Shown piece by piece: positions 1 through 7,259 of a stretch of DNA of 37,389 nucleotides. The first letter of the stretch is position 1. Every line of letters starts with the position of its first letter. Made by a program: the position numbers and the translations under genes. Origin of the DNA: Bacteroidota bacterium (lineage in GTDB: Bacteria; Bacteroidota; Ignavibacteria; UBA10030; UBA8401); assembly GCA_008933835.1 (NCBI GenBank), contig WBUG01000032.1:1-37389 (forward strand), written 5' to 3'. Under the pieces are notes generated by a model that was not told where the DNA came from, ran no database searches, and was given only the letters and a program-made list of their open reading frames with translations.

Positions 1-523
1 CGCGTTGTGTGCGGGGTTGTTGGTGAAGTGATGCAGTGAAATAGCGCAGCGGATCATCCCTTGCGAGGATGACAGGGAAGGCGGACGTGTCCGCCTTCTT
101 TATTTTCTGCCGCCTCGTATTCTCGTTAGGATACGTACGCCTACCTGGTGTTGCTTTGTGCGGGGAATCAGCATCTTCCACGAAAAAAGATGCTGAATCG
201 GTCGTAGAGCAACGCCCAACGCCCCGAGCTCGACCTGGTGTTGTTTGCTAGGTCGAGTCCCGATGATTTCAGTCGGGGCTTGTCGAGGGGCGTTCAGCAT
301 GACACGGTACTCCTTCATCGTCATGCTGAACACCGCTCAATCGTTGCTCTTCGCGGTGATTCAGCATCTATTCGAAAAGGAAGATGCTGAATTCCTGCCG
401 AGGGACCGTCAGAGAGCGGGATTCAGCATGACGGGAGATGATTGTTGCGACCAAGCAGAGATCTTCATCATGCCCTCCGCGAAGTCCTCATGGCTTGAAT
501 CTCCGCTCTCGTCCGCCTCGTGT
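1..523. repeat. Gene-free region rich in GTCATGCTGAA-type inverted repeats
   Basis: No convincing gene lies here. The region is a mosaic of short inverted repeats built on one word, TTCAGCATGAC, and its complement. A perfect 12-bp pair (GTTCAGCATGAC) occupies 292-303 and 320-331. GATTCAGCATCT at 358-369 pairs with 382-393 with one mismatch. A related pair, TCAGCATCTT, spans 168-177 and 187-196. One further single copy sits at 420-431. CTCGACCT (229-236) pairs with 250-257, and ACCTGGTGTTG is directly repeated at 143 and 233. The pattern looks like REP/BIME-type intergenic repeats. Short reading frames in it have no family resemblance and were left out. Confidence 0.7.
77..107 (+). terminator. 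Rho-independent terminator
   Basis: GAAGGCGGAC (77-86) is followed two bases later by its exact complement (89-98) and then by TTTATTTTC. In practice the loop would be somewhat larger than two bases. It would end a transcript entering from left of the window on the + strand. Confidence 0.65.
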
Positions 524-1009
524 TCATCCCCCGTACAATTCCCTCGAACCCGCCGGCACTCCCATCATCTTCAGATACATGAAGAGCTCCGCCTTGTGGT
601 TCAGGTGGTGCGCCACGGTGAAGAGGGCGTAGCGCCATTTCTCCTGCGGACCGAACTGCGGCGTGTCCACCAGCGAACGGTGGAACTCCTCCTCCGGCAT
701 CGTCTTGAACACATCGTACAGGAACTCCGCATTCTCCCGGTAGAGCTCCACCGCCCTTTCCACCGTCGCCGTTTCGATGCGCCGGTTGGCGAGCAGGATG
801 TGGCGGAGCGACGGCAGCGCCCACTCGTTCGTCTTCAGTCCCTGCGCGTTGAACCGGAGCGCCTGCGCCATGTGGAGCATCAACTGTCCCGCGGTGAACG
901 ATTCGGGGGTCGGCTTCCATTCCGTCCGGTCCGCGGGGACGAGCCGGAAGAGCGCCTCGGTGGGCCGGAGCATCTGCTCGGCGTAATCGACGAACTGCAG
1001 CGGGGTCAT
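524..1009 (-). CDS. DinB-like four-helix metal-binding protein
   Basis: A 161-residue protein resembling the DinB/YfiT-like superfamily, metal-binding four-helix bundles often linked to thiol transfer or stress. The features seen are a predominantly helical sequence, a histidine near residue 46 (LMLHMAQ) and a later HHLNHKAEL stretch giving an H-x3-H pair. Together these match the three-histidine metal site usual in the family. I chose the ATG at 1009 because AGGAG lies five bases upstream; the open frame continues further upstream but without a better start. It follows the CPXCG protein by 31 bases on the same strand and is probably cotranscribed with it. The substrate is unknown, and DinB assignments rarely predict a specific reaction. 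Confidence 0.75.
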   Translation of the reverse strand: MTPLQFVDYAEQMLRPTEALFRLVPADRTEWKPTPESFTAGQLMLHMAQALRFNAQGLKTNEWALPSLRHILLANRRIETATVERAVELYRENAEFLYDVFKTMPEEEFHRSLVDTPQFGPQEKWRYALFTVAHHLNHKAELFMYLKMMGVPAGSRELYGG

Positions 1010-1040
1010 GCGTCTCCTGCGGGTTGGTGGTCGAAGGACA

Positions 1041-1223
1041 TCAGCTTTCCGGTTCCGCCTCGATGACGGTCCGGTCTTCCTGAATGAGGATGCGGAGCAG
1101 GTTCGGGCGGCAGCAGATCTCGCAGTCCACCGTGAGGGTCTGCCGGAGCCCGTCCTCCGGCTCGATGAAGATGGCGTTCTCTTCGCCGCAATAGGCGCAG
1201 AGAAAGGTGTCGTACAGGTCCAT
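1041..1223 (-). CDS. CPXCG-motif cysteine-rich small protein
   Basis: A 60-residue protein with two Cys pairs, CAYC (C9, C12) and CEICC (C34, C37), typical of the small Cys-rich CPXCG family, which probably binds a metal such as zinc. The first motif reads CAYCGEEN instead of the canonical CPYCGE. The start is the ATG at 1223. It has no Shine-Dalgarno sequence; instead TATTTTG (1234 to 1228) ends four bases upstream, resembling the -7 box placed just before miaB and the TPR gene, so the transcript may be leaderless. Its -33 box is poor (CTGG). Function is unknown; it heads a likely two-gene unit with the DinB-like gene. Confidence 0.75.
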   Translation of the reverse strand: MDLYDTFLCAYCGEENAIFIEPEDGLRQTLTVDCEICCRPNLLRILIQEDRTVIEAEPES

Positions 1224-1333
1224 GGAACAAAATAGCCATCCCGGCGTCGAAAAACCAGGCCGGACCACCCCTGCCGAATCCGCCGAAAAACGCCCGTTCC
1301 GCCGGTCATCCGCAATACGGGCTTCCGGATTTG

Positions 1334-1365
1334 ATTGCGAATCTGGCCTAAATTCATTAATTTTA
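1334..1365 (+). promoter_or_regulatory. Bacteroidota-type promoter for the PPIase operon
   Basis: ATTG (1334-1337), a 20-base spacer and TAATTTTA (1358-1365) match the -33 TTTG / -7 TAnnTTTG consensus of Bacteroidota sigma-A. The ATG lies 55 bases downstream at 1421. Confidence 0.55.
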
Positions 1366-1420
1366 TATACTTACACCGATTTTCCCCCAACGTTCAACAC
1401 TCATTCAGGAGAAGTACGGT

Positions 1421-3499
1421 ATGCGTTCGATGTCGATGATGGCGTACGCCATGGTCCTGTTCCTCTTCCTCGGGATCGCCGGTTGCGGCGGTTCATACGT
1501 CGCGGACATCGCCGGAGAGAAGATCTCCACGGCGGAGTTCGAGCAGGTCTATGCGAAGAACAACGGCGGCCGCGAAGCGGCGGCGAAGAGTTCGGCGGAG
1601 GACCGGCAGAAGTTCCTCGATCTCTACGTCAAGTTCCGGCTGAAGGTGAAGGAGGCGTACGCGCTGGGGTACGATAAGGACCCGGAGCTGACCAAGGAGC
1701 TGGCCGAGTACCGTAAGAACCTCGGCGTCTCGTACATGCTGGACCAGGAGATCACCGGTCCGGCCATCGAGAAGATGTACCAGCGCCGGACGAAGGAGGT
1801 GCGGGCGAGCCACATCATGATGCGGCTCGAGGAATCCCCCTCCCCGGCGGACACGCTGGCCGCATGGACCGCCATTCAGAAAGTGTACGATTCGCTGAAA
1901 GCGGGTGGCGATTTCACGACGCTGGCGCGCAACAACTCGCAGGACCCGTCGGTCAGCTACAACGGCGGCGACCTCTACTACTTCACCGCCGGCGCGATGG
2001 TGCCCGAGTTCGAGGACATGGTCTTCTCCCTGAAGCCGGGCGAGACCGGCGTGGTGCGGACGCAGTTCGGCTACCACATCGTGAAGGTCACGGACATCAA
2101 GGACAATCCCGGCTCGGTGCACGTCAGCCACATCATGAAGCGCCTCGCCCCCCAGCCCGCGGCGGAGGAATCCACCGCGGCCGCGGCGGAGCTGCTGAAG
2201 GTGCGCGATTCCGTGATGCGCGGCGGCGACTTCGCCGAGTTCGCCCGCACGATGTCCGACGACACGTTCAGCGGCCAGCGCGGCGGCGACCTGGGTTTCG
2301 TGGAGCGCGGACGCACCGTGCGCGAGTTCGATGAGGCGATGTTCGGGCTGAAGGACGGCGAACTCTCCGGCATCGTCAAGACGCAGTTCGGTCTGCACCT
2401 GGTGAAGCGCCACGAGACGCGCGGCATTCCGGCGTTCAAGGAGCTCGAACAGCAGCTGCGCACCGAGTACCAGCGCAACCGCTTCCAGTACGACTACGAC
2501 AACATGGTGGCCAAGATCAAGGCGCAGTACGCCTTCGCGGTGAACGACGCCTCGAAGCGCGCGTTCGCCGCCGCCGTCGACACCACGGCCACGACCAACG
2601 ACGCGCGGTGGGATTCCACCGTCACCGACGCGGTGCGCGCCATGCCGCTCTTCACCTTCGGCGGCCGCTCCGTCTCCGTCGGCGCGGCCATCGCCGCCGC
2701 CGAACCGATGCCGGAACTGAAGGGGCTCCCGCTCAACGCCCCCTCGACCGTCGACGCCATCGTGGAACGGACCGGGAAGGAGTTCATCACCGAGCACCAT
2801 GCGCGGCAGCTCGAGGCCCGCTTCCCCGACTTCGCCCGCACGATGAAGGAGTACGAAGAGGGTATCCTCCTCTTCAAGGCGGAGCAGGAGAACGTGTGGA
2901 ACAAAGTGCAGCCGACCGATTCGGCGCTCCGGGCGTACCACGCCGCCCATGCGTCCGCCTACACCTGGCCGGACCGCGTGAACATCCAGGAGATCTTCGT
3001 CGCCACGGACAGCGCCGCGAAGGCGGTGAAGCAGGCGCTCACCGGATACACGACGGAGACCCTCGTACCGAAGAAGACCAGGGCGCGCTCCAAGAAGCCG
3101 CAGTTCGACACGCTCCGTACGGCGGTCGCCCCCATTCCGTTCGATTCGGCGGCGGTGCTGTACGGCACCCGCGCGGCGACGAAGGAACAGCGCGGCGCCT
3201 GGGGCCTGCTCCCGGCGTCGACCAACGACCTGACCAGCCGCGGCTGGCACATGGCGGCGGGGGATTCCACGCTCTACTTCCCCTTCGAGAATGGCTTCTC
3301 GTTCGTGAAGGTGCTGCAGAAGGACCCGGCGCGCGAGAAGAGCTACGAAGAGGCGCAGTCCGAGCTCTCCGGCGCGTTCCAGGAGTCCGAGACGAAGCGC
3401 ATCGGCGACGAGTGGTACGAGTCGCTCCGGGCGAAGTACCCGGTGACGCTGAACCCCGAGGGACTGAAGAGCGCCTACAGCGGAACGGCAGTGAAGTGA
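1421..3499 (+). CDS. Peptidyl-prolyl isomerase lipoprotein with repeated parvulin domains
   Basis: A 692-residue predicted lipoprotein: a hydrophobic leader ends in a lipobox (GIAGC, Cys near 23). Two clear parvulin (PpiC-type rotamase) domains follow, at about 130-232 and 233-340. Each carries the family pattern of an SHI[LM] strand, the GGDFxxxAR segment, GGDL and QFGxHxVK. The C-terminal half (about 510-690) looks like a third, degenerate parvulin-like unit. Such proteins help outer-membrane and secreted proteins fold in the periplasm. AGGAG nine bases before the ATG supports the start. It is the first gene of a three-gene chaperone operon, with the next gene starting 10 bases after its stop. 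It resembles PrsA/PpiD/SurA relatives, but the exact orthology is unclear, so no symbol is given. Confidence 0.88.
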   Translation: MRSMSMMAYAMVLFLFLGIAGCGGSYVADIAGEKISTAEFEQVYAKNNGGREAAAKSSAEDRQKFLDLYVKFRLKVKEAYALGYDKDPELTKELAEYRKNLGVSYMLDQEITGPAIEKMYQRRTKEVRASHIMMRLEESPSPADTLAAWTAIQKVYDSLKAGGDFTTLARNNSQDPSVSYNGGDLYYFTAGAMVPEFEDMVFSLKPGETGVVRTQFGYHIVKVTDIKDNPGSVHVSHIMKRLAPQPAAEESTAAAAELLKVRDSVMRGGDFAEFARTMSDDTFSGQRGGDLGFVERGRTVREFDEAMFGLKDGELSGIVKTQFGLHLVKRHETRGIPAFKELEQQLRTEYQRNRFQYDYDNMVAKIKAQYAFAVNDASKRAFAAAVDTTATTNDARWDSTVTDAVRAMPLFTFGGRSVSVGAAIAAAEPMPELKGLPLNAPSTVDAIVERTGKEFITEHHARQLEARFPDFARTMKEYEEGILLFKAEQENVWNKVQPTDSALRAYHAAHASAYTWPDRVNIQEIFVATDSAAKAVKQALTGYTTETLVPKKTRARSKKPQFDTLRTAVAPIPFDSAAVLYGTRAATKEQRGAWGLLPASTNDLTSRGWHMAAGDSTLYFPFENGFSFVKVLQKDPAREKSYEEAQSELSGAFQESETKRIGDEWYESLRAKYPVTLNPEGLKSAYSGTAVK

Positions 3500-3509
3500 C
3501 GGCGTTCCG

Positions 3510-4367
3510 GTGACCTTCCTCCGCGCCTATACTGTCCCTCTCCTCCTGCTGCTCCTGCTGGCGGGATGCACCGAACCGGCGCCGCAGGGGGAGGTGGTGG
3601 CCCGGGTGAACACCACGGTGCTCACCACCGAGATGGTGCGCGAGAGCGCCGGTCCCGGCCGCGTGCTGACGGACGACGAGGTCCGCCAGTACGCCAACCG
3701 CTGGATCACCTCGCAGCTGCTGTACGAGGAGGCGAAGGCGCGGGGGTACGACGAGACGGAGGGGATCCGCCGCAAGGTGGAGGAGGCGCGGCGCCAACTC
3801 GCCGTGGCGGAACTGCTCGAGCGCGAGGTGTACGCCGCCGCCGAAGGCTCCGTCTCGACCACCGACGTGGCGATGTACTACCAGCAGCATACCGACGAGT
3901 ACCTGCTCAAGGAGGACCTGGTGCGCCTCTCGGTCATCATCTTCCGCTCCTCCGATGCGGCGACGCGCTTCCGCGCCTCCGCGCTCGGCGGCACGGGGTG
4001 GGACGAGAGCGTGTCGCGCGTCCGTGCGGACCCCGATGCCGGAGTCCTCTCCCACTCCGATTCCCTCTTCTTCACGCCGGCGTCGCTCTATCCGCCGGAG
4101 CTGTGGAAGGTGGCCTCCATCCTCGGCATGTTCGAAGTGTCGTTCCCGGTCAACACCAGCGCGGGATACGTCGTGATGCGGTCGCTGGGACAGTACAAGA
4201 AGGGGAGCCTCTCCCCCATCCAGTACATCGCCGACGACATCCGTCACCGGCTCGCGATGGAGCGCCGGCAGCAGCGGTACGCGGAGTTCCTGCAGGGCGT
4301 GCGGCGCAAGCACACGGTCCAATACCAATATTCAACGCCGGACACTTCCGGCCTGGGAGTCCAATGA
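3510..4367 (+). CDS. SurA-N/PPIase-like lipoprotein, degenerate rotamase
   Basis: A 285-residue predicted lipoprotein with a leucine-rich leader and lipobox LLAGC (Cys about 20). The part after the leader (VVARVNTTVLTTEMV, then helices around LTDDEVRQYANRWITSQLL) resembles the N-terminal chaperone segment of SurA/PpiD proteins. The later half keeps the outline of a parvulin domain, ending in a GYVVMRSLGQY strand, but lacks the usual GGDL core, so isomerase activity is doubtful. The start is GTG at 3510, and its stop overlaps the next ATG as ATGA, implying translational coupling to surA. It probably acts as an export chaperone with its two neighbours. Confidence 0.8.
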   Translation: MTFLRAYTVPLLLLLLLAGCTEPAPQGEVVARVNTTVLTTEMVRESAGPGRVLTDDEVRQYANRWITSQLLYEEAKARGYDETEGIRRKVEEARRQLAVAELLEREVYAAAEGSVSTTDVAMYYQQHTDEYLLKEDLVRLSVIIFRSSDAATRFRASALGGTGWDESVSRVRADPDAGVLSHSDSLFFTPASLYPPELWKVASILGMFEVSFPVNTSAGYVVMRSLGQYKKGSLSPIQYIADDIRHRLAMERRQQRYAEFLQGVRRKHTVQYQYSTPDTSGLGVQ

Positions 4368-5632
4368 CGAAGCCGTTCCTCCTCATCCTGACCATGCTCG
4401 CCGCGCCGCTCGCCGCACAGACCACGCTCGACAAGGTGGTGGCGGTGGTGGACCGCGAGGTCATCATGCTCTCGGACCTCACCTTCACCGTGCAGCAGGT
4501 GGCGCTCCAGAACCGGCTCGATCCCAACGCGCCCGACCTCCGCGAGCGGGTGCTGGACGGGATGATCAACGACAAGCTGGTGCTCGCGCAGGCCATCGAG
4601 GACAGCGTGGTGGTGACCGAAGAGGAGGTGACCGACCGGCTCGAACAGCAGATCCAGCGGCTCACCTACCAGGCGGGTGGACAGGAACAGCTCGAGAAGG
4701 TCTACGGCATGACCGTGAGCCGGATGAAGCGCGACTACCAATTCCGCGAGCTCATCCGCAAGCAGCTCCTCACGCAGAAGGTGCAGCAGCAGCGGCAGGC
4801 CTCCCTCTCCGTGTCGCGCCGCGAGGTGGAGGAGTTCTTCCAGACGTACAAAGACAGCATTCCGATGGTGCCGACCGAGTACACGCTGAGCCACATCTTC
4901 CTGAAGCCGCTTCCCGATTCGAGCGTGCTCCAGGCGATCCGGAACAAGGCGCAGGCGGTGGCGGACAGCATCAAGGCCGGCGGCGACTTCGCGGCGTTCG
5001 CGAAGCGGCATTCGTCCGACGGCTCCGCCGCGAACGGCGGCGACCTCGGGTTCGCGCGGCGCGGGTCGTTCGTGAAGGAGTTCGAGGAGGTGGCGTTCAC
5101 CTTGCGCGAGAACGAAGTGTCCAAACCGGTGAAGACGCAGTTCGGCTTCCATGTCATCCAGCTGATGGAACGTCGCGGCGACGCGGTGCGGACGCGGCAC
5201 ATCCTCTTCCCTATCGAGATGTCGAAAGCGAACGACGATTCCGCCGTGGCGCGGCTCGGCCGCATCCGGGCGGAGGCGCTCGCCGGAGGGGATTTCGGGG
5301 TGCTGGCGCGGAAGCATTCGGAGGACCCCGACACGAAGGACGTGGGGGGCGACCTCGGGAAGGTGGCGGCGGACCAGCTCGATCCCTCGTACGCCGATTT
5401 CGTGACCGCGGCGAAGGGGGGCGACATCAGCGAGCCGCGGCGGGTGCCGTACCAGAACGCCTACGGCTACCACATCATCTACGTCCGGGCGGTGACCCCG
5501 GAGCACACGGTGAACCTGCAGGACGACTATCCGCGGCTGGAGCAGCTGGCGCTGCAGTTCAAACTCTCCAACCAGTATCAGCAGTGGGTGGAGGAGATGC
5601 GGAAGAACATCTACTGGGAAAAGAAATTGTAA
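4364..5632 (+). CDS. surA: SurA-like periplasmic peptidyl-prolyl isomerase
   Basis: A 422-residue protein with a cleavable signal peptide (to about AAQT, residue 19), a SurA N-terminal chaperone domain (LDKVVAVVDREVIMLSDL, then the helix bundle to about residue 165) and two parvulin domains. The first, about 175-275, has LSHIFLKP, GGDFAAFAKRHS, GGDLGF and QFGFHVIQL. The second, about 280-385, has RHILF, GGDFGVLARKHSED and YGYHIIYV. This is the SurA domain order and size; SurA escorts outer-membrane proteins through the periplasm. The ATG overlaps the previous stop (ATGA). The last codons overlap the promoter of rpsT. Confidence 0.88.
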   Translation: MTKPFLLILTMLAAPLAAQTTLDKVVAVVDREVIMLSDLTFTVQQVALQNRLDPNAPDLRERVLDGMINDKLVLAQAIEDSVVVTEEEVTDRLEQQIQRLTYQAGGQEQLEKVYGMTVSRMKRDYQFRELIRKQLLTQKVQQQRQASLSVSRREVEEFFQTYKDSIPMVPTEYTLSHIFLKPLPDSSVLQAIRNKAQAVADSIKAGGDFAAFAKRHSSDGSAANGGDLGFARRGSFVKEFEEVAFTLRENEVSKPVKTQFGFHVIQLMERRGDAVRTRHILFPIEMSKANDDSAVARLGRIRAEALAGGDFGVLARKHSEDPDTKDVGGDLGKVAADQLDPSYADFVTAAKGGDISEPRRVPYQNAYGYHIIYVRAVTPEHTVNLQDDYPRLEQLALQFKLSNQYQQWVEEMRKNIYWEKKL

Positions 5633-5657
5633 CTACCGGCGAAAATCGTTATCTTAA
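5626..5657 (+). promoter_or_regulatory. Bacteroidota-type promoter for rpsT
   Basis: ATTG (5626-5629, inside the end of surA), a 20-base spacer and TATCTTAA (5650-5657). The predicted leader is about 30 bases and contains an AAGGGA ribosome-binding site before the ATG at 5695. Confidence 0.55.
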
Positions 5658-5694
5658 ACCACTTTTCGAAACATTCTTAGGGTGAAGGGAACCA

Positions 5695-5949
5695 ATGGCA
5701 CAGCATAAATCCTCCGAAAAACGCATCCGCTCCACCGCGCGCCGCAGCGCCCGGAACGCCGAGCAGAAGTCGACCATGAAGACGCTCATCAAAAAGGTCC
5801 GGTCGGAGAAGGACAAGACGAAGGCGGAAGTATTCCTGAAAGAGACCGTGTCGGTGCTGGACAAGCTCGCGCGGAAGAACGTCATCCACCCCAACAAGGC
5901 GGCGAACCAGAAGTCGAAGCTGACGAAGGCGGTCAACAAGCTGAAGTGA
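5695..5949 (+). CDS. rpsT: Small ribosomal subunit protein bS20
   Basis: An 84-residue, very lysine- and arginine-rich protein of the normal bS20 length. It begins MAQHKSSEKRIR and ends in the typical basic helix (HPNKAANQKSKLTKAVNKL). bS20 binds 16S rRNA early in assembly of the small subunit. AAGGGA six bases upstream of the ATG is a usable ribosome-binding site. It sits 62 bases after surA with its own promoter and ends before a strong bidirectional terminator, so it looks monocistronic. Confidence 0.95.
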   Translation: MAQHKSSEKRIRSTARRSARNAEQKSTMKTLIKKVRSEKDKTKAEVFLKETVSVLDKLARKNVIHPNKAANQKSKLTKAVNKLK

Positions 5950-5974
5950 CGTCGTCCGGAACCCCGGAAAAGAG

Positions 5975-6000
5975 AAAAGGCGGCCCATGGCCGCCTTTTT
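5975..6000. terminator. Bidirectional terminator between rpsT and the TPR gene
   Basis: AAAAGGCGGCC (5975-5985) and its exact complement (5989-5999) form an 11-bp stem with a CAT loop, flanked by A and T runs. It serves rpsT on the + strand and the TPR gene, ending at 6027, on the - strand. Confidence 0.8.
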
Positions 6001-6026
6001 CGTTCCATCCCCTCCCTGTTCCTCCG

Positions 6027-7172
6027 CTACACCAGTCCGTCCTTCTCCATCTTCAGCTGCTGCAGTTCGCGTACACGCTGCTGGAACTCCGCGGTGCGTC
6101 CGGGCTGCGAGAACATCAGGATCTCGTACGCCTGGATGGCGGCCTGGTACTCTCCCTGGGACGCGTAGATCTCCGCCAGGGTCGGGGTGATCATGCCGGC
6201 GTCGAACGAGCCGGAGGAGGCCGGTTCTTCGGCCGGTGGTTCGGGCGCCGCGCCGGCCTGCGGCACGATGCGCTCTGCGTTCTGCAGACGTTCCGCCAGG
6301 TCGTCGAAGTTCTCTTCCGGTTCCGCCGCGCTTCCCCCCGTCATCTCCGCGAAGAGCGCCGCCTGCTCGGGAGAGGCGAAGATCATCTGCGGTTCTTCCT
6401 CCGCCGGCGCGTCCGCAACGGCGGGGGTCTCCGGTTCATGGGCGATCGCGGCGGCAGGAAGTTCGTCCGGTTCCACAGAGAACTCGCGGAGCGGTTCCGG
6501 TTCCTGCTCCGTCTCCGGTGCGGCGGTGACCGGCGCGTCGGAACGGTTCAGGTACTCGTCGAGCGCGATGGTCTCCATGCCGCCGATCCGCGCCTGGTTC
6601 TGCTGATAGTACTCGTCGTGGGACGGGAAGGGCTGTCCCGGTTCCGCCGGAGCGAAGAACTCCGTGCTCTCCGCCGTTGACACCGTCGCTTCGCTCATGC
6701 CGGAGAAACCCATCTCCTCCTCGGTCGGCATCTCGAACACCGGCGCGCTTTCCTGCACGGAAGCCGGAGAGGGCTCGACGGCGACGGGGTTCTCATCCTG
6801 CAACACGGCGGCGGCCGGAGCGGGGGGGACGAAGTAGTCTTCGTCCGTCGTACGGTCGGAGCTGTCCGGCTGCTGTTCCATCGTGCGGAGCAGCGCCGGC
6901 ACGGTGCGGTTGTACGGCGACAACGTGAGCGCGGCCGCAAAGGCTTCTTTCGCCTTCGAGAACTCCTTCAGCGCGATGTGAGCCTTGCCGAGGACGATGT
7001 ATCCGGCGTAGTAGTCGGGATAGGTCGCGATGCCGTCCTGACAGACCTTCAGCGCTTCGACGTTCTTCTCCTGCTGCAGATAGAGGTCCGCCAGCCGTGC
7101 AAAGAGGGGCGACAGGGGATTCTCCGCTATCTTCTGCGAGAGGAACTCGATATCGAACTCGATGGTGTCCAT
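6027..7172 (-). CDS. TPR protein with long acidic linker
   Basis: A 381-residue protein in three parts. The N-terminal 100 residues hold tetratricopeptide repeats (PLSPLFARLADLYLQQ; YPDYYAGYIVLGKAH). A Glu/Ala/Pro-rich, probably disordered segment covers about 115-330. A C-terminal helical pair resembles a further TPR (TPTLAEIYASQGEYQAAIQAYE). No signal peptide is visible, so it is likely cytoplasmic. TPRs bind other proteins; no specific partner can be inferred. I chose the ATG at 7172 over an upstream TTG because the -7 box ends only six bases before it, so the transcript is probably leaderless; there is no Shine-Dalgarno sequence. It is divergent from the asparagine-synthetase-like gene. 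Confidence 0.82.
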   Translation of the reverse strand: MDTIEFDIEFLSQKIAENPLSPLFARLADLYLQQEKNVEALKVCQDGIATYPDYYAGYIVLGKAHIALKEFSKAKEAFAAALTLSPYNRTVPALLRTMEQQPDSSDRTTDEDYFVPPAPAAAVLQDENPVAVEPSPASVQESAPVFEMPTEEEMGFSGMSEATVSTAESTEFFAPAEPGQPFPSHDEYYQQNQARIGGMETIALDEYLNRSDAPVTAAPETEQEPEPLREFSVEPDELPAAAIAHEPETPAVADAPAEEEPQMIFASPEQAALFAEMTGGSAAEPEENFDDLAERLQNAERIVPQAGAAPEPPAEEPASSGSFDAGMITPTLAEIYASQGEYQAAIQAYEILMFSQPGRTAEFQQRVRELQQLKMEKDGLV

Positions 7173-7178
7173 TGTGAA

Positions 7179-7210
7179 CAAAAATAGCTGAGTTCCCCCT
7201 CAATTGCAAG
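7179..7210 (-). promoter_or_regulatory. Bacteroidota-type promoter for the TPR gene, probably leaderless
   Basis: On the - strand: CTTG (7210-7207), a 20-base spacer, TATTTTTG (7186-7179), then six bases to the ATG at 7172. A start site about six bases past the -7 box would fall at or next to the start codon. Confidence 0.65.
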
Positions 7211-7215
7211 ATTGC

Positions 7216-7247
7216 TTTGTTTTTCTTCGGATTGTTGAGTACCGTGA
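7216..7247 (+). promoter_or_regulatory. Possible promoter for the asparagine-synthetase-like gene
   Basis: TTTG (7216-7219), a 20-base spacer and TACCGTGA (7240-7247). The spacing fits the other promoters here but the -7 box is weak. It is nearly back to back with the TPR promoter. Confidence 0.35.
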
Positions 7248-7259
7248 TGTGCCAACAGC

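Noticed and set aside
69-1066. Small reading frames in the left region, including one running into the DinB-like gene
   Set aside because: They translate palindromic repeats or the antisense of the DinB-like gene and lack ribosome-binding sites and family resemblance.
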